Shown piece by piece: positions 17,490-26,213 of a DNA stretch of 64,000 bases. The position numbers and the translations under genes were made by a program. A model generated the notes under the pieces. That model was not told the DNA's origin, did no database searches, and worked only from the letters and a program-made list of their open reading frames with translations. The stretch is from Chondrinema litorale (lineage in GTDB: Bacteria; Bacteroidota; Bacteroidia; Cytophagales; Flammeovirgaceae). The stretch is from positions 1,911,421 through 1,975,420 of the forward strand of contig NZ_CP111043.1 of assembly GCF_026250525.1 (NCBI RefSeq), in the 5' to 3' direction. Position 1 is the stretch's first letter. Each line of letters starts with the position of its first letter.

Positions 17490-17999
17490 ATGATAAGTGA
17501 AAACAATCTTATACTCGACCACCAGCAAACGCTTAATAAAATAAAAAGAATTGCTTACGAAGTGTATGAGCAAAACTTTGAAGAAGAAGAAATCATATTT
17601 GCTGGCATTCACGATACAGGTTATGTATTTGCGGAATTGCTATCAATCGAGTTTGATAAAATTGCTCCAATAAAAAGCAAGCTAATAAAATTAGTGTTAG
17701 ATAAAGTATCGCCAACCCAAAGCGATGTCGAGATTAGTGAAAATGGAATTGATTTTACCAACAAGGTAATTATTATTGCTGATGATGTTTTAAGTACCGG
17801 AAAAACCATAGCTTATAGCTTAAGACCTTTTCTTAAAATACCAGTAAAAAAAATACAGGTAGCTGTAATTGTAGACAGAAACCTAAAGTCGTTTCCAGTA
17901 GAAGCCAACTTTGTAGGCTATGAGTTATCCACTACTGTTAACCAACATATTGAAGTAGTACTTAACAAAGACAGACCGCTCGGAATTTATCTTTTATAA
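17490..17999 (+). CDS. Phosphoribosyltransferase-family protein (PyrR-like)
   Basis: 169 residues, type I phosphoribosyltransferase fold. The PRPP-binding signature is VIIIADDVLSTGKTIAYSL (about residues 91-109); the acidic pair DD and the STGKT loop are intact. The opening GIHDTGYVFAELL and VAVIVDRNLKSFPV resemble PyrR (pyrimidine operon attenuator/uracil phosphoribosyltransferase) more than Apt or Hpt. PyrR activity or RNA binding cannot be inferred, and no pyr genes are near. The gene is followed 48 bp later by the cytochrome oxidase III-like gene. Confidence 0.85.
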   Translation: MISENNLILDHQQTLNKIKRIAYEVYEQNFEEEEIIFAGIHDTGYVFAELLSIEFDKIAPIKSKLIKLVLDKVSPTQSDVEISENGIDFTNKVIIIADDVLSTGKTIAYSLRPFLKIPVKKIQVAVIVDRNLKSFPVEANFVGYELSTTVNQHIEVVLNKDRPLGIYLL

Positions 18000-18047
18000 A
18001 GAGTAAACTTTTTGCTGCGAGAGACAATTTATTAGTATAAAAATGCT

Positions 18048-18677
18048 ATGAACGCACCAGAAAAAAACGATAATAATAAAAATACTTCTTTGCTTAATAA
18101 GATAGAGAATACGCATTCTAGTCTTATTATTACTTACCTATTAATTGGAAGTATTTTTTTCATTTTTTTCGTTCTGGTTACCGCATTTTTTCTATTAACT
18201 ATTAATAAAAATATTGCCCTCAATTATACCTTCCCAAGTTCTTTTATTCTTAGTACTCTCATTCTTTTATTAAGCAGCATTACAGTTTATAAGAGCATCG
18301 AGTACTTTAATGAAGAAAAGTCTCACCTCTTAAGAAGATCGCTAGAGCTCACTTTTATACTTGGTTTAGTATTCTGTGCACTGCAAATCTCTGCTTGGCA
18401 AGAACTTCAGCAAAGTAACATTTTTCTCAAGGGAGAGCCCTCTGGCTCATTTATTTATTTAATTTCAGGATTACATGCACTCCATGTAATTGGTGGCTTA
18501 GGATTCCTTTTAAGGATCTATTTAATAGCTTATCGTGTAACCAAAGACCCTGTTTACTCCCTCATTACTTTTACCAATCCATATGAGAAAATACGTCTAA
18601 AAATGTTTTCTATTTACTGGCACTTTATGGATTTGCTTTGGCTCATGATTTTTTCAATAATTTTATTCACTTTTTGA
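18048..18677 (+). CDS. Cytochrome c oxidase subunit III-like membrane protein (orphan)
   Basis: 209 residues with five hydrophobic segments. The conserved subunit III features are SGLHALHVIGGLGFL (about residues 140-155) and a final helix SIYWHFMDLLWLMIFSIILF, as in haem-copper oxidase subunit III. The length and helix number fit the short five-helix form. None of subunits I, II or IV is adjacent; the neighbours are a phosphoribosyltransferase and a receiver-like gene. It may serve an oxidase encoded elsewhere or be a divergent paralogue. Confidence 0.8.
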   Translation: MNAPEKNDNNKNTSLLNKIENTHSSLIITYLLIGSIFFIFFVLVTAFFLLTINKNIALNYTFPSSFILSTLILLLSSITVYKSIEYFNEEKSHLLRRSLELTFILGLVFCALQISAWQELQQSNIFLKGEPSGSFIYLISGLHALHVIGGLGFLLRIYLIAYRVTKDPVYSLITFTNPYEKIRLKMFSIYWHFMDLLWLMIFSIILFTF

Positions 18678-18866
18678 TATTTATCGACAAAAATTAGCCA
18701 TTAGTAGAAAAGTTTAGTTAACACAACTAAGATTTATAATTAAATCCACAGTTTTTGTTAATAATATTTAATGCCTATTGAATTATTCTTTAAATTTAAC
18801 TGACCTTGAAAAATGCAATAAAGTACTAGCAAAGTTCTATTCCCATTTAAATCCAATTAAGATCAA

Positions 18867-19265
18867 ATGAGAAATAATCGTAAAGCCATAATTGCTGAAT
18901 TAAGATCAATCGAAGCTACTCACCTAAAATTAATGTTGAAAAGAAAAGGCTGGGACTCAGACGTGGTCAACAACAGTATAGATTTACTTAACAAAGTTGC
19001 TAGTGGTAATTATGAACTCGTTCTTTTAAGTAACAATTTGCTTGATGAACCTGCGGAGGAAATTGCCCAAGAAATCAGAAATATCGAAAAAGATAATAAC
19101 ATTCGAATTCCAATAATTGCCATTACTAGTTACTCTATCGAAGCAGAAAAAAGAAAGCTAATAAAAGCTGGAGCTGACTATTGCCTTACAAAACCTGTTT
19201 ACAATCAAAATTTGAGCGATGTAATTATCGGGCTCACAGAACAGGATAATTACTCGCTTGCTTAA
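18867..19265 (+). CDS. Receiver-domain protein lacking the phospho-acceptor aspartate
   Basis: 132 residues: a stand-alone CheY-like fold. The segment YELVLLSNNLLDEP (residues 49-62) aligns with the usual DLVLLDxxMP, placing serine 55 where the phosphorylated aspartate should be. The acidic pair after beta-1 is reduced to a single glutamate (AIIAELRS). The threonine in IIAITSYS and the lysine in CLTKPVYN remain. So it should not be phosphorylated by the usual route and is likely a protein-interaction module. No kinase or output domain is adjacent; a convergent glutamine synthetase-like gene follows. Confidence 0.8.
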   Translation: MRNNRKAIIAELRSIEATHLKLMLKRKGWDSDVVNNSIDLLNKVASGNYELVLLSNNLLDEPAEEIAQEIRNIEKDNNIRIPIIAITSYSIEAEKRKLIKAGADYCLTKPVYNQNLSDVIIGLTEQDNYSLA

Positions 19266-19277
19266 GTTGAAAGGGAA

Positions 19278-20642
19278 TTAAATAATTTCAAAATATCTTC
19301 TTAATTCCCAATCAGTAACTTCTTGGGCAAATTGCCTGTATTCCCATTCTCTGGTTCTTACAAAGTGATCTGTAAAAGCTTCTCCGAATAATTTTACCGA
19401 CAAGTCGGAATTCTTCATTCTTTCAGTAGCTTCTTTCAGAGATCCAGGCAAAACCCCATTTTTTGTTTCTTCATAGCCATTGCCTCTAGTTGGGGCAATT
19501 TCGAGCTTAAGTTTATTTTCGATACCGAATAGTCCGGCAGCCATACAAGCAGCCATAGCCAAATAAGGATTCACATCAGATCCACAAATTCTGGTTTCTA
19601 GTCGGGTGGCTTTTTTAGAGCCGGGTAATGCCCTAAGTGCAGTAGTTCTATTATCTACACCCCAAGTAATGGTAGTTGGTGCCCATGCGCCTTCTACAAG
19701 TCTTTTAAAACTATTAATGGTAGGTGCTATCATTGGTAAAATATCTGGTAAACAAAATAATTGACCAGCAATGTATTGCTGCATCAGTTCACTTATGTTG
19801 TTTTCCGCTTTTTCGTCATAGAACAAGTTGTGCTCTTTAGACTCGTCCCATAAGCTTTGATGTACATGCCCGCTACATCCTGGTAACTCTTTGTTCCATT
19901 TAGCCATAAATGTGGCTATAATACCATGTTTATAGGCTATTTCTTTTACCGCTGTTTTAAAAAGCACAGCTCTGTCGGCAGATTCTAAGGCATCTCCATA
20001 AGTAATTGCAGCTTCAAACACACCCGGACCAGTTTCGGTATGGAGACCTTCTAGTGGTACTTCAAACTTTTCTAATAAATCAAATAGATCGTTAAAAAAT
20101 GCACTTCCATAAGTGGATCGAAGAATTGAATAGCCAAACATACCCGGTGTTATCGGATTTATCCCACTAAATCCTTTTTCGTCTAAACTTTGTGGTGTCT
20201 CTTTAAAATTAAACCATTCAAACTCTTGAGAGAAAACAGGCTTATAACCCATATCCTCTGATTTTTTTATAATTTTTTTAAGTAGTGTTCTTGGGCAAAC
20301 ATCTAAGCCTTCATTATCCTTGTTTCTAAAATCAGCTAGAAAAAATGGTATATCATTATCCCAAGGTACTTTTCTAAAGGTAGCTGGATCTACTATAGCT
20401 ACCGCATCGGGGTAACCTGTATGCCAGCCAGTATATTTTCCATTGTCGTAAGCAACATCTACTGCATCCCAACCAAATACTACATCACAAAAACCAAAAT
20501 TGCTATCTAATACATTTAGGAACTTGTCTTTATGCATTACCTTACCTCTCAGTACTCCGTCAATATCACAAATAGCTACCTTAACTTTGTTAAGTGGTGA
20601 GTTCTTAATTGTTTCTATGATTGATTCTTTAGTTTTATTCAT
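19278..20642 (-). CDS. Glutamine synthetase family protein (GlnA/PuuA-like ligase)
   Basis: 454 residues. N-terminal beta-grasp domain includes VAICDIDGVLRGKVM. The catalytic domain has metal/glutamate-binding motifs: FSQEFEWFNF, TETGPGVFEAA, the GHVHQSLWD histidines and the TALRALPGSKKATRLETR arginines. The C-terminal NPYLAMAACMAAGL is typical of the family. True GlnA of Bacteroidota is often the much longer GSIII, so this shorter protein may be a gamma-glutamyl-amine ligase (PuuA-like) rather than the housekeeping enzyme. I see no adenylylation-site tyrosine motif. The start ATG at 20642 is the first in frame. Confidence 0.88.
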   Translation of the reverse strand: MNKTKESIIETIKNSPLNKVKVAICDIDGVLRGKVMHKDKFLNVLDSNFGFCDVVFGWDAVDVAYDNGKYTGWHTGYPDAVAIVDPATFRKVPWDNDIPFFLADFRNKDNEGLDVCPRTLLKKIIKKSEDMGYKPVFSQEFEWFNFKETPQSLDEKGFSGINPITPGMFGYSILRSTYGSAFFNDLFDLLEKFEVPLEGLHTETGPGVFEAAITYGDALESADRAVLFKTAVKEIAYKHGIIATFMAKWNKELPGCSGHVHQSLWDESKEHNLFYDEKAENNISELMQQYIAGQLFCLPDILPMIAPTINSFKRLVEGAWAPTTITWGVDNRTTALRALPGSKKATRLETRICGSDVNPYLAMAACMAAGLFGIENKLKLEIAPTRGNGYEETKNGVLPGSLKEATERMKNSDLSVKLFGEAFTDHFVRTREWEYRQFAQEVTDWELRRYFEII

Positions 20643-20823
20643 AATTGCTGAGATGAACAGTAAAAAGTTTTCTTTAATATGTTAAATTTAATCTAAAAAT
20701 TAGGATATAATTTTAAGCAGAAAAATTTAGAATTTCAGCTTTATTCAGGATAAATAAGGCAGAAACTATGTATTGGTTATTTATTAATTATCAGCAACTT
20801 AACAAATAATTAAACTACGAAAA

Positions 20824-20854
20824 TTTAATTAAATGCTAAAGCTCGCTAGCTTTG
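20824..20854 (+). promoter_or_regulatory. Bacteroidota-type promoter before the Na/Pi symporter gene
   Basis: TTTA (20824-20827), 19 nt, then TAGCTTTG (20847-20854), a full match to TAnnTTTG. The GTG start of the next gene is about 37 bp downstream. Confidence 0.5.
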
Positions 20855-20890
20855 CAAGCTTAAACCAATGAAAGCAGACATTAACTTAAG

Positions 20891-21997
20891 GTGTTGACAT
20901 TAACTCGGCGGAAAATAGACATAATAAATTATAGTAAAAGACTTCTAAGGTTTGCTGCGATTTTCTTAGCATTCTTTCTGTCTTTGAATCTTATGAGCAA
21001 TGCATTTAGTTTGCTTAGCCAAGACGTTGTTAAGCAAATTATAATTGCTACCTCAAATCCTTTTGTAGGCTTCTTTATTGGAATATTAACCACAGCGATA
21101 ATCCAAAGTAGCTCTACTGTTACTTCACTTGTAGTAGCAATAGTAGCTGCTGGCACAATCTCTTTGGATAGCGCTATTCCAATAGTAATGGGAGCAAATA
21201 TTGGTACAACAGTTACAAGCACTATTGTATCCCTGGGATATATTTCAAAGAAAAAAGAATTTAAGAAAGCACTCGCTGCTGCTGCTTTGCACGACTTCTT
21301 TAATATATTTACTGTTATAATACTGTTACCTTTACAGTATTTCACAGGGTTTCTTTCGTATGTGAGCAAAAAAGTCTCACTCCTTTTTTACATTTTCAAT
21401 TTAGAACAGAGTAATTTCTTTTCATATAATTTAAAACCGGTTAGCACATACATTTATCATTTGTTTGGTAATAATCCTTTTCTGGTTTTAGGCTTGGCTT
21501 TTTTCCTTCTATTTTACTCAATCAGGTCTTTTACCAATGTCATCAAAGACATTCTCATTGGAGACTCTCGCAGAAAAATGAATGAGTTTATCTTTGGTAG
21601 TCCATTAAAAGCCTTGGGTATGGGAACATTATTTACTGCTGCATTACAATCTAGCTCGGTAACAACCTCTTTTATAGTACCTCTTGCAGCTACTAATAAA
21701 ATTACATTAAAACAGGCTTTCCCATTTATTATGGGTGCCAATGTAGGTACAACTGTAACTGCATTAATTGCAGCTTTCTCTACTTCTGAAACGGCGGTAA
21801 ACCTAGCTGTATCTCATTTAGTATTTAATCTAATAGGTGTTTTAATGTTATATCCTATTAAAAGTGTAAGGTATATTCCGGTTTATTTGGCTAAAAAAAT
21901 GGGTGTATATACCATTAAAAACTGGGCTATAGGCTTTAGCTACCTCATTCTTACTTTCTTCCTTATTCCTTTTCTGCTAATTCTTATTTTTAAATAA
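20891..21997 (+). CDS. Na+/phosphate cotransporter family protein (NptA/PNaS-like)
   Basis: 368 residues, starting at GTG (20891) or TTG (20894); no ATG is in frame before residue 35. Two inverted-repeat halves each carry the family motif QSSS: IIQSSSTVTSLVV (about residues 75-87) and ALQSSSVTTSFIV (about 255-267), each followed by MGANIGTTVTS or MGANVGTTVTA. Eight to nine transmembrane helices are apparent. PNaS proteins move phosphate with sodium. There is no PhoU tail, unlike longer bacterial homologues. Transport substrate is inferred from the family only. Confidence 0.88.
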   Translation: MLTLTRRKIDIINYSKRLLRFAAIFLAFFLSLNLMSNAFSLLSQDVVKQIIIATSNPFVGFFIGILTTAIIQSSSTVTSLVVAIVAAGTISLDSAIPIVMGANIGTTVTSTIVSLGYISKKKEFKKALAAAALHDFFNIFTVIILLPLQYFTGFLSYVSKKVSLLFYIFNLEQSNFFSYNLKPVSTYIYHLFGNNPFLVLGLAFFLLFYSIRSFTNVIKDILIGDSRRKMNEFIFGSPLKALGMGTLFTAALQSSSVTTSFIVPLAATNKITLKQAFPFIMGANVGTTVTALIAAFSTSETAVNLAVSHLVFNLIGVLMLYPIKSVRYIPVYLAKKMGVYTIKNWAIGFSYLILTFFLIPFLLILIFK

Positions 21998-22064
21998 GAA
22001 CCTTGTAAATTGTAGCTTTTTAAAGCAGGTAAAACCTGTCTACATATTAGTGTTTAAACTCACT

Positions 22065-22688
22065 ATGTTAGAAATTAACTCATTTAAAAAAGCTTACAAC
22101 GAACAAGTTATTCTTAGTATTAATCATCTTTCTCTTAACCAAGGTTTCTATTGGATTAAAGGGGAAAATGGTTCTGGTAAAAGTACCCTGCTAAAAAGTA
22201 TAGCGGGTCTTATACCTTTTGAAGGTTCCATTAAGCTATTTAATGTTGAAAATAATAAGCAAAATATTCAAAAGTATCGCTCACTTGTTCGCTATGCACT
22301 TGCAGAACCCGATTACCCAGATTTTTTAAAAGGAACTGATCTGATTAAACTATATGAAAATGTAACAGAGGCTAATTCCAAACAGATAGCAGAAGTTACT
22401 CAAAAGCTGAGCGTAGATAAATTTCAACATCGAAAAATTGGAGAGTATTCTAGCGGAATGGCAAAAAAACTTTCAATTGCGCTCGCATTTATTTCAAGTC
22501 CAAAACTGATTTTATTAGATGAGCCATTTAGTACTTTGGATATAGAAACAGGTAAAATTCTGATCGAGCTGATTGAAAAATATTTACCAAATGGTACTTC
22601 TTTTATCGTGACTTCGCATCAAGATTTTGACCACCACTTACCAGTAAAAGTACTTCATTTACAATCTCAACAACTAACAACAACTTAA
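22065..22688 (+). CDS. ABC transporter ATP-binding protein
   Basis: The frame is open from a GTG at 22050, but ATG at 22065 (MLEINSFKKAY) starts the usual ABC fold, giving 207 residues. Walker A is KGENGSGKSTLL (about residues 33-44), the signature is EYSSGMAKKLSIALAF, Walker B is PKLILLDEPFSTLD and the switch histidine is VTSHQD. The stop codon is immediately followed by the GTG of the membrane subunit, so the two form a coupled exporter or importer. The signature deviates from LSGGQ (YSSGM), as in other Bacteroidota CcmA-like ATPases. Confidence 0.88.
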   Translation: MLEINSFKKAYNEQVILSINHLSLNQGFYWIKGENGSGKSTLLKSIAGLIPFEGSIKLFNVENNKQNIQKYRSLVRYALAEPDYPDFLKGTDLIKLYENVTEANSKQIAEVTQKLSVDKFQHRKIGEYSSGMAKKLSIALAFISSPKLILLDEPFSTLDIETGKILIELIEKYLPNGTSFIVTSHQDFDHHLPVKVLHLQSQQLTTT

Positions 22689-23822
22689 GTGAAACCTGTT
22701 TTAAAAGTTTTATTGAAACTTATAGTTGCTCAGTTTTATAAGATAAATGGAGGATTTTTCTTATTCTGGTTTATTTTTTTATTCGGAATAATCCCCCCCC
22801 AATACCTAATTCAATATCACTATTCGCTCATACAAGCACAAATTACCTCATTAGACATGACAGCCATCTCCAGTATCTTATGGTTATTTTATGCTGCTAA
22901 ATGTGTTCTTGCTGCAGAAAAAATAATTGAAAGATACCAGTCCTCATTTCTTCACTTATTACAACAACTCACTAGCAAGAAACTATTAACATCACTAGGG
23001 ATAGTCCATTTCCTCATATTCTTTCCAGTTTCAGCTTATATTATCTTATTGGTTATAATCGCTCTTTTACAAGGCCATTATATCCAATCTGGCTATTTCC
23101 TGTTTTTTGTTATTGGCGTTACAGTAGTTAACATCATTCGAATAAAAAACACATTACTTAATTCTCACAAAGCCCAAAAACAGAACTTTTACTTTTTAAG
23201 TAAACTCATTCCTTCTCAAAAAACGATTAACCTCAATTTCTTTCTTTTACTATACATTTTAGAGAAAAGAAAAATCAATTTTCTACTGCTTAAAACACTT
23301 ACCTTTGGAGCTTTCTACCTATTCTTTACAGATTTTTATGTGAATCTAGATGAGGGTTATTTTATCTCAGTTTTGTTGCTGGCGGGCTATATTAACTCAG
23401 TTTTAATCTTCTATATCCACAAACATCACGAAGAGAAATTAAACTTCTTAAGAAACCTCCCCATATCATTAACAAGAAGGTTTTTAGTTTTTATAATTAC
23501 CAGCATATGCTTGTTTCTGCCTGAGTTAGTTGTAATGTTGGTAAATGGCTCAGATGTAATACCCATTACAGAAATATTCAAGTATTATTTCTTACTTGTT
23601 GCTCAGTTTATACTCTACCTCACATTGCTATACATTCCCGGTGTAAGTACCAACATGAGAAAATACATGCAGTATTTATTTATAGTTTTTACAATCTCAG
23701 TATATTTATTTATCCTTTTCAACCACTGGCTTAATATACTTTTCTATGTCGGATTAGGCTGGTATATATTTCAGGCTTATTATTTAAAATACGAACACAT
23801 CGCTACTGTAAGCAAGGAATAG
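22689..23822 (+). CDS. Putative ABC transporter membrane subunit with C8 homopolymer tract
   Basis: 377 residues from a GTG start abutting the ATPase stop. About ten hydrophobic segments and almost no soluble domain; no named family is recognised. A run of eight C at 22793-22800 encodes part of FGIIPPQYL at about residue 36. In such AT-rich DNA this is a striking tract, and a single-base slip would truncate the protein early. Function as the partner of the ATPase is inferred only from adjacency. Substrate unknown. Confidence 0.65.
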   Translation: MKPVLKVLLKLIVAQFYKINGGFFLFWFIFLFGIIPPQYLIQYHYSLIQAQITSLDMTAISSILWLFYAAKCVLAAEKIIERYQSSFLHLLQQLTSKKLLTSLGIVHFLIFFPVSAYIILLVIIALLQGHYIQSGYFLFFVIGVTVVNIIRIKNTLLNSHKAQKQNFYFLSKLIPSQKTINLNFFLLLYILEKRKINFLLLKTLTFGAFYLFFTDFYVNLDEGYFISVLLLAGYINSVLIFYIHKHHEEKLNFLRNLPISLTRRFLVFIITSICLFLPELVVMLVNGSDVIPITEIFKYYFLLVAQFILYLTLLYIPGVSTNMRKYMQYLFIVFTISVYLFILFNHWLNILFYVGLGWYIFQAYYLKYEHIATVSKE

Positions 23823-23871
23823 ATTATGAGAATCTGATATTAAAAAGATTCGAAAAAAAATTAAGATGCCT

Positions 23872-23897
23872 TGTAACCTTTCGATTTTGCCTGAGTC
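23872..23897 (+). promoter_or_regulatory. ECF-type promoter, probable autoregulation of the sigma operon
   Basis: TGTAACC (23872-23878), 16 nt, then GTC (23895-23897). An AAC-type -35 and GTC-type -10 at 16-nt spacing is the ECF sigma pattern, and it lies 25-50 bp before the sigma gene's GTG. Self-recognition is inference. Confidence 0.5.
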
Positions 23898-23921
23898 TTC
23901 CCTATACAAGCCCTTAAAAAA

Positions 23922-24500
23922 GTGAGTATTTTGGACAAACTATCGGATAATGCATTAATGCTACAGGTGAAAGACAATCAGGTTGATAAACTTGCATTGC
24001 TTTTCGAGCGCTATCACAAACAACTTTTTGGCTATTTCTATCACCTAACTTCTAACAAGCAGGTGAGCGAAGACCTTGTACAAAATACATTTTACCGCAT
24101 TTTAAAATACCGCAAAAACTTTAAGGGAGACGGAGCTTTCAGAGCATGGATGTACAGCATTGCCAGAAATTCTCAAGCAGATTTTTTCAGAAAAAACAAG
24201 ATTCAAAACCAATCTGATGAAATCGAAAACTGGTCGGATAAACTACCTGCCAACTCAGATTTACTGGAAATTATTTACCAGAAAGAAGATTTGGAAACAT
24301 TGCGGGAAGCACTATCCAGACTTGATATTGAAAAAAGAGAAATTCTGGTTCTCAGCAAATTTCAAGGAATGAAATACAAAGAAATTGGCGAATTACTCAA
24401 CTGTACAGAAAATGTAGTGAAAGTTCGAGTTTATAGAGCTTTACAAGATTTAAAAAAAATATTCTGCCACTTAAACATCAATAAAGATTATGACTTATGA
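23922..24500 (+). CDS. ECF-type RNA polymerase sigma-70 factor
   Basis: 192 residues, GTG start at 23922. Region 2: ALLFERYHKQLFGYFYHLTSNKQVSEDLVQNTFYRILKY, followed by FRAWMYSIARNSQADFFRK (2.3-2.4). Region 4: EALSRLDIEKREILVLSKFQGMKYKEIGELLNCTENVVKVRVYRAL with the helix-turn-helix. No region 1 or 3, as expected for ECF. Its 3' end overlaps the next gene by 11 bp, so the membrane protein downstream is the likely anti-sigma factor. The operon continues with two DUF4097 proteins. Confidence 0.93.
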   Translation: MSILDKLSDNALMLQVKDNQVDKLALLFERYHKQLFGYFYHLTSNKQVSEDLVQNTFYRILKYRKNFKGDGAFRAWMYSIARNSQADFFRKNKIQNQSDEIENWSDKLPANSDLLEIIYQKEDLETLREALSRLDIEKREILVLSKFQGMKYKEIGELLNCTENVVKVRVYRALQDLKKIFCHLNINKDYDL

Positions 24501-25296
24501 TGAGGCTAAAATGTTAATGATCGACTATCTGAACGGGCAACTTAACAATGAGAAAGCAGCTATGATGGATGCTTTTATCAATGAGAATCCGGAGTTCAGA
24601 AAAGAATTCGGTAACATGAAAAACTTGTGGGCAAATATGGAGCAAATAGAAACTCCTGAGCCTAGTGACAAGATGCGCGAAAACTTTAATGCCATGTTGC
24701 AAGGTTACCAACAAGGGCTTGAAGCCAAAAATGATAGCTTTTTTCAAAGACTTTGGCAACAATTAGTCAACTGGTGGAACCAGAGTTATGTACCTCAAAC
24801 CGTGATGGGAATTGCGCTTTTACTTCTCGGAATTCAAATAGGCTATAACCTACAAAACCAAAACGGAGAAGAGAAAATGGAAGGCCTAACCACTGAAGTA
24901 CAAGAAATGAAGCAAATGATGATGCTGACACTCATTGAACAGCAATCTGTTACACAAAGGCTAAAAGCAGTTAACCTCACCTATGAGATTAATAATGATA
25001 ATGATAAGATAGCAACAGCATTATTAAATACCCTAAATAACGATGAGAATATAAACGTAAGACTGGCCGCTGCAGAAGCATTACTTTCTTTAGCAGATCA
25101 ACCTAAAGTAAGAGCTGGTTTAATCCGATCTATTTCTCAGCAAGAATCTCCTATTGTTCAATCTGCTTTAGTAGATGTACTGGTTGTACTGCAAGAAAAA
25201 AACGTGACACCAACATTACAGGAATTATTGAAAAAAGACGATTTAAACCCTGAAATAAGGGAGAAAATAAATACAAGTCTAAGTACCCTACTATAA
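24490..25296 (+). CDS. Membrane-bound anti-sigma factor candidate with HEAT repeats
   Basis: 268 residues. The N-terminal about 90 residues are helical and acidic (MLMIDYLNGQLNNEKAAMMDAF), like a zf-HC2-type anti-sigma domain, but without the HxxxCxxC zinc site. A transmembrane segment (TVMGIALLLLGIQIGYNL, about residues 100-117) follows, then a coiled stretch. The C-terminal half is HEAT-like (NVRLAAAEALLSLAD, PIVQSALVDVLVVL). Overlap with the sigma gene and the topology make it the probable sigma regulator. The exterior HEAT part could sense envelope signals. Confidence 0.75.
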   Translation: MTYDEAKMLMIDYLNGQLNNEKAAMMDAFINENPEFRKEFGNMKNLWANMEQIETPEPSDKMRENFNAMLQGYQQGLEAKNDSFFQRLWQQLVNWWNQSYVPQTVMGIALLLLGIQIGYNLQNQNGEEKMEGLTTEVQEMKQMMMLTLIEQQSVTQRLKAVNLTYEINNDNDKIATALLNTLNNDENINVRLAAAEALLSLADQPKVRAGLIRSISQQESPIVQSALVDVLVVLQEKNVTPTLQELLKKDDLNPEIREKINTSLSTLL

Positions 25297-25314
25297 AAAT
25301 TTAATTAAAAACTG

Positions 25315-26178
25315 ATGAAATCAATATTATTTATGATGCTGCTTTCGCTGGCATCACACAGAATACTTATTGCCCAAACTCATTCAGAGACGATTACTAG
25401 AAAACTATCTTTTACTTCTGAAAGCAACAACTTTGTGGTTTTTATAGAAAATATAAATGGTTCGATAGATATAAGCCCAACAAATGGAGACGAGGTAGAA
25501 TTAGAAGCATTGCTCGAAATTACCGGAGAAGACCAACAAACGCTAGAACAAGGCAAAAAGGAAGTAGAATTGGTTAGTAGAGCTAAAAAAGACACCATTC
25601 TCATATTTATCTCTTCACCAGCAATTAGCTATTACCGCCACGATAGTCGGAGAGGTTTTAATTATGATAGCAGAAAGGTTGACTATGAGTTTAAAGCCAA
25701 TATTAAACTAAAAGTACCTGCCAAAGCACTAGTTGATGTTTCGACAGTAAATAAAGGCGATGTAGTGATTTCTGAGCACAAAGGACAAGTAAAAGCCTCT
25801 AATGTAAATGGAAGTGTGCATCTAACTAATGTGGGAGAGGTTTTAAAAGCGGTAACTGTAAATGGAGACATCACTGTTTCGGCAACAGAAAGCCCAACTG
25901 AAAATGCCAGTTTTAAAACCATCAATGGAGATATTAAAGTAAAATACCCGCAAAACTTAGGAGCAGAACTCAGCTTTAAAAGCTTTAATGGCGAATTCTA
26001 TACAGATTATACAATTGCAGAATACCTACCAGTAAAAGTGTCTACTTCTCAATCTTCTAAAAAAGAAAATGTATTTAAACTAGAAGGAACTACTGTAGTA
26101 AAAATCGGTAAGGGTGGGCCTGAATTAAAATTCGAAACACTCAATGGAGATGTATATGTGAGCAGTAAATCACTTTAA
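25315..26178 (+). CDS. Secreted DUF4097-family beta-helix protein (first copy)
   Basis: 287 residues with a signal peptide (LFMMLLSLASHRILIAQ). The body is a series of short beta turns with repeating NGxVxIxxxxG patterns (VNGSVHLTNVG, VNGDITVS, INGDIKVKY, LNGDVYVSS), the hallmark of DUF4097/GlyGly-type adhesin-like proteins. It lies 18 bp after the anti-sigma candidate and 35 bp before a homologue, so it is part of the sigma operon. Homologues often sit with ECF or anti-sigma genes in this phylum. The molecular role is unknown. Confidence 0.78.
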   Translation: MKSILFMMLLSLASHRILIAQTHSETITRKLSFTSESNNFVVFIENINGSIDISPTNGDEVELEALLEITGEDQQTLEQGKKEVELVSRAKKDTILIFISSPAISYYRHDSRRGFNYDSRKVDYEFKANIKLKVPAKALVDVSTVNKGDVVISEHKGQVKASNVNGSVHLTNVGEVLKAVTVNGDITVSATESPTENASFKTINGDIKVKYPQNLGAELSFKSFNGEFYTDYTIAEYLPVKVSTSQSSKKENVFKLEGTTVVKIGKGGPELKFETLNGDVYVSSKSL

Positions 26179-26213
26179 TAAACTAATTTTTAAAAACAGA
26201 AAAAATCGAAATA

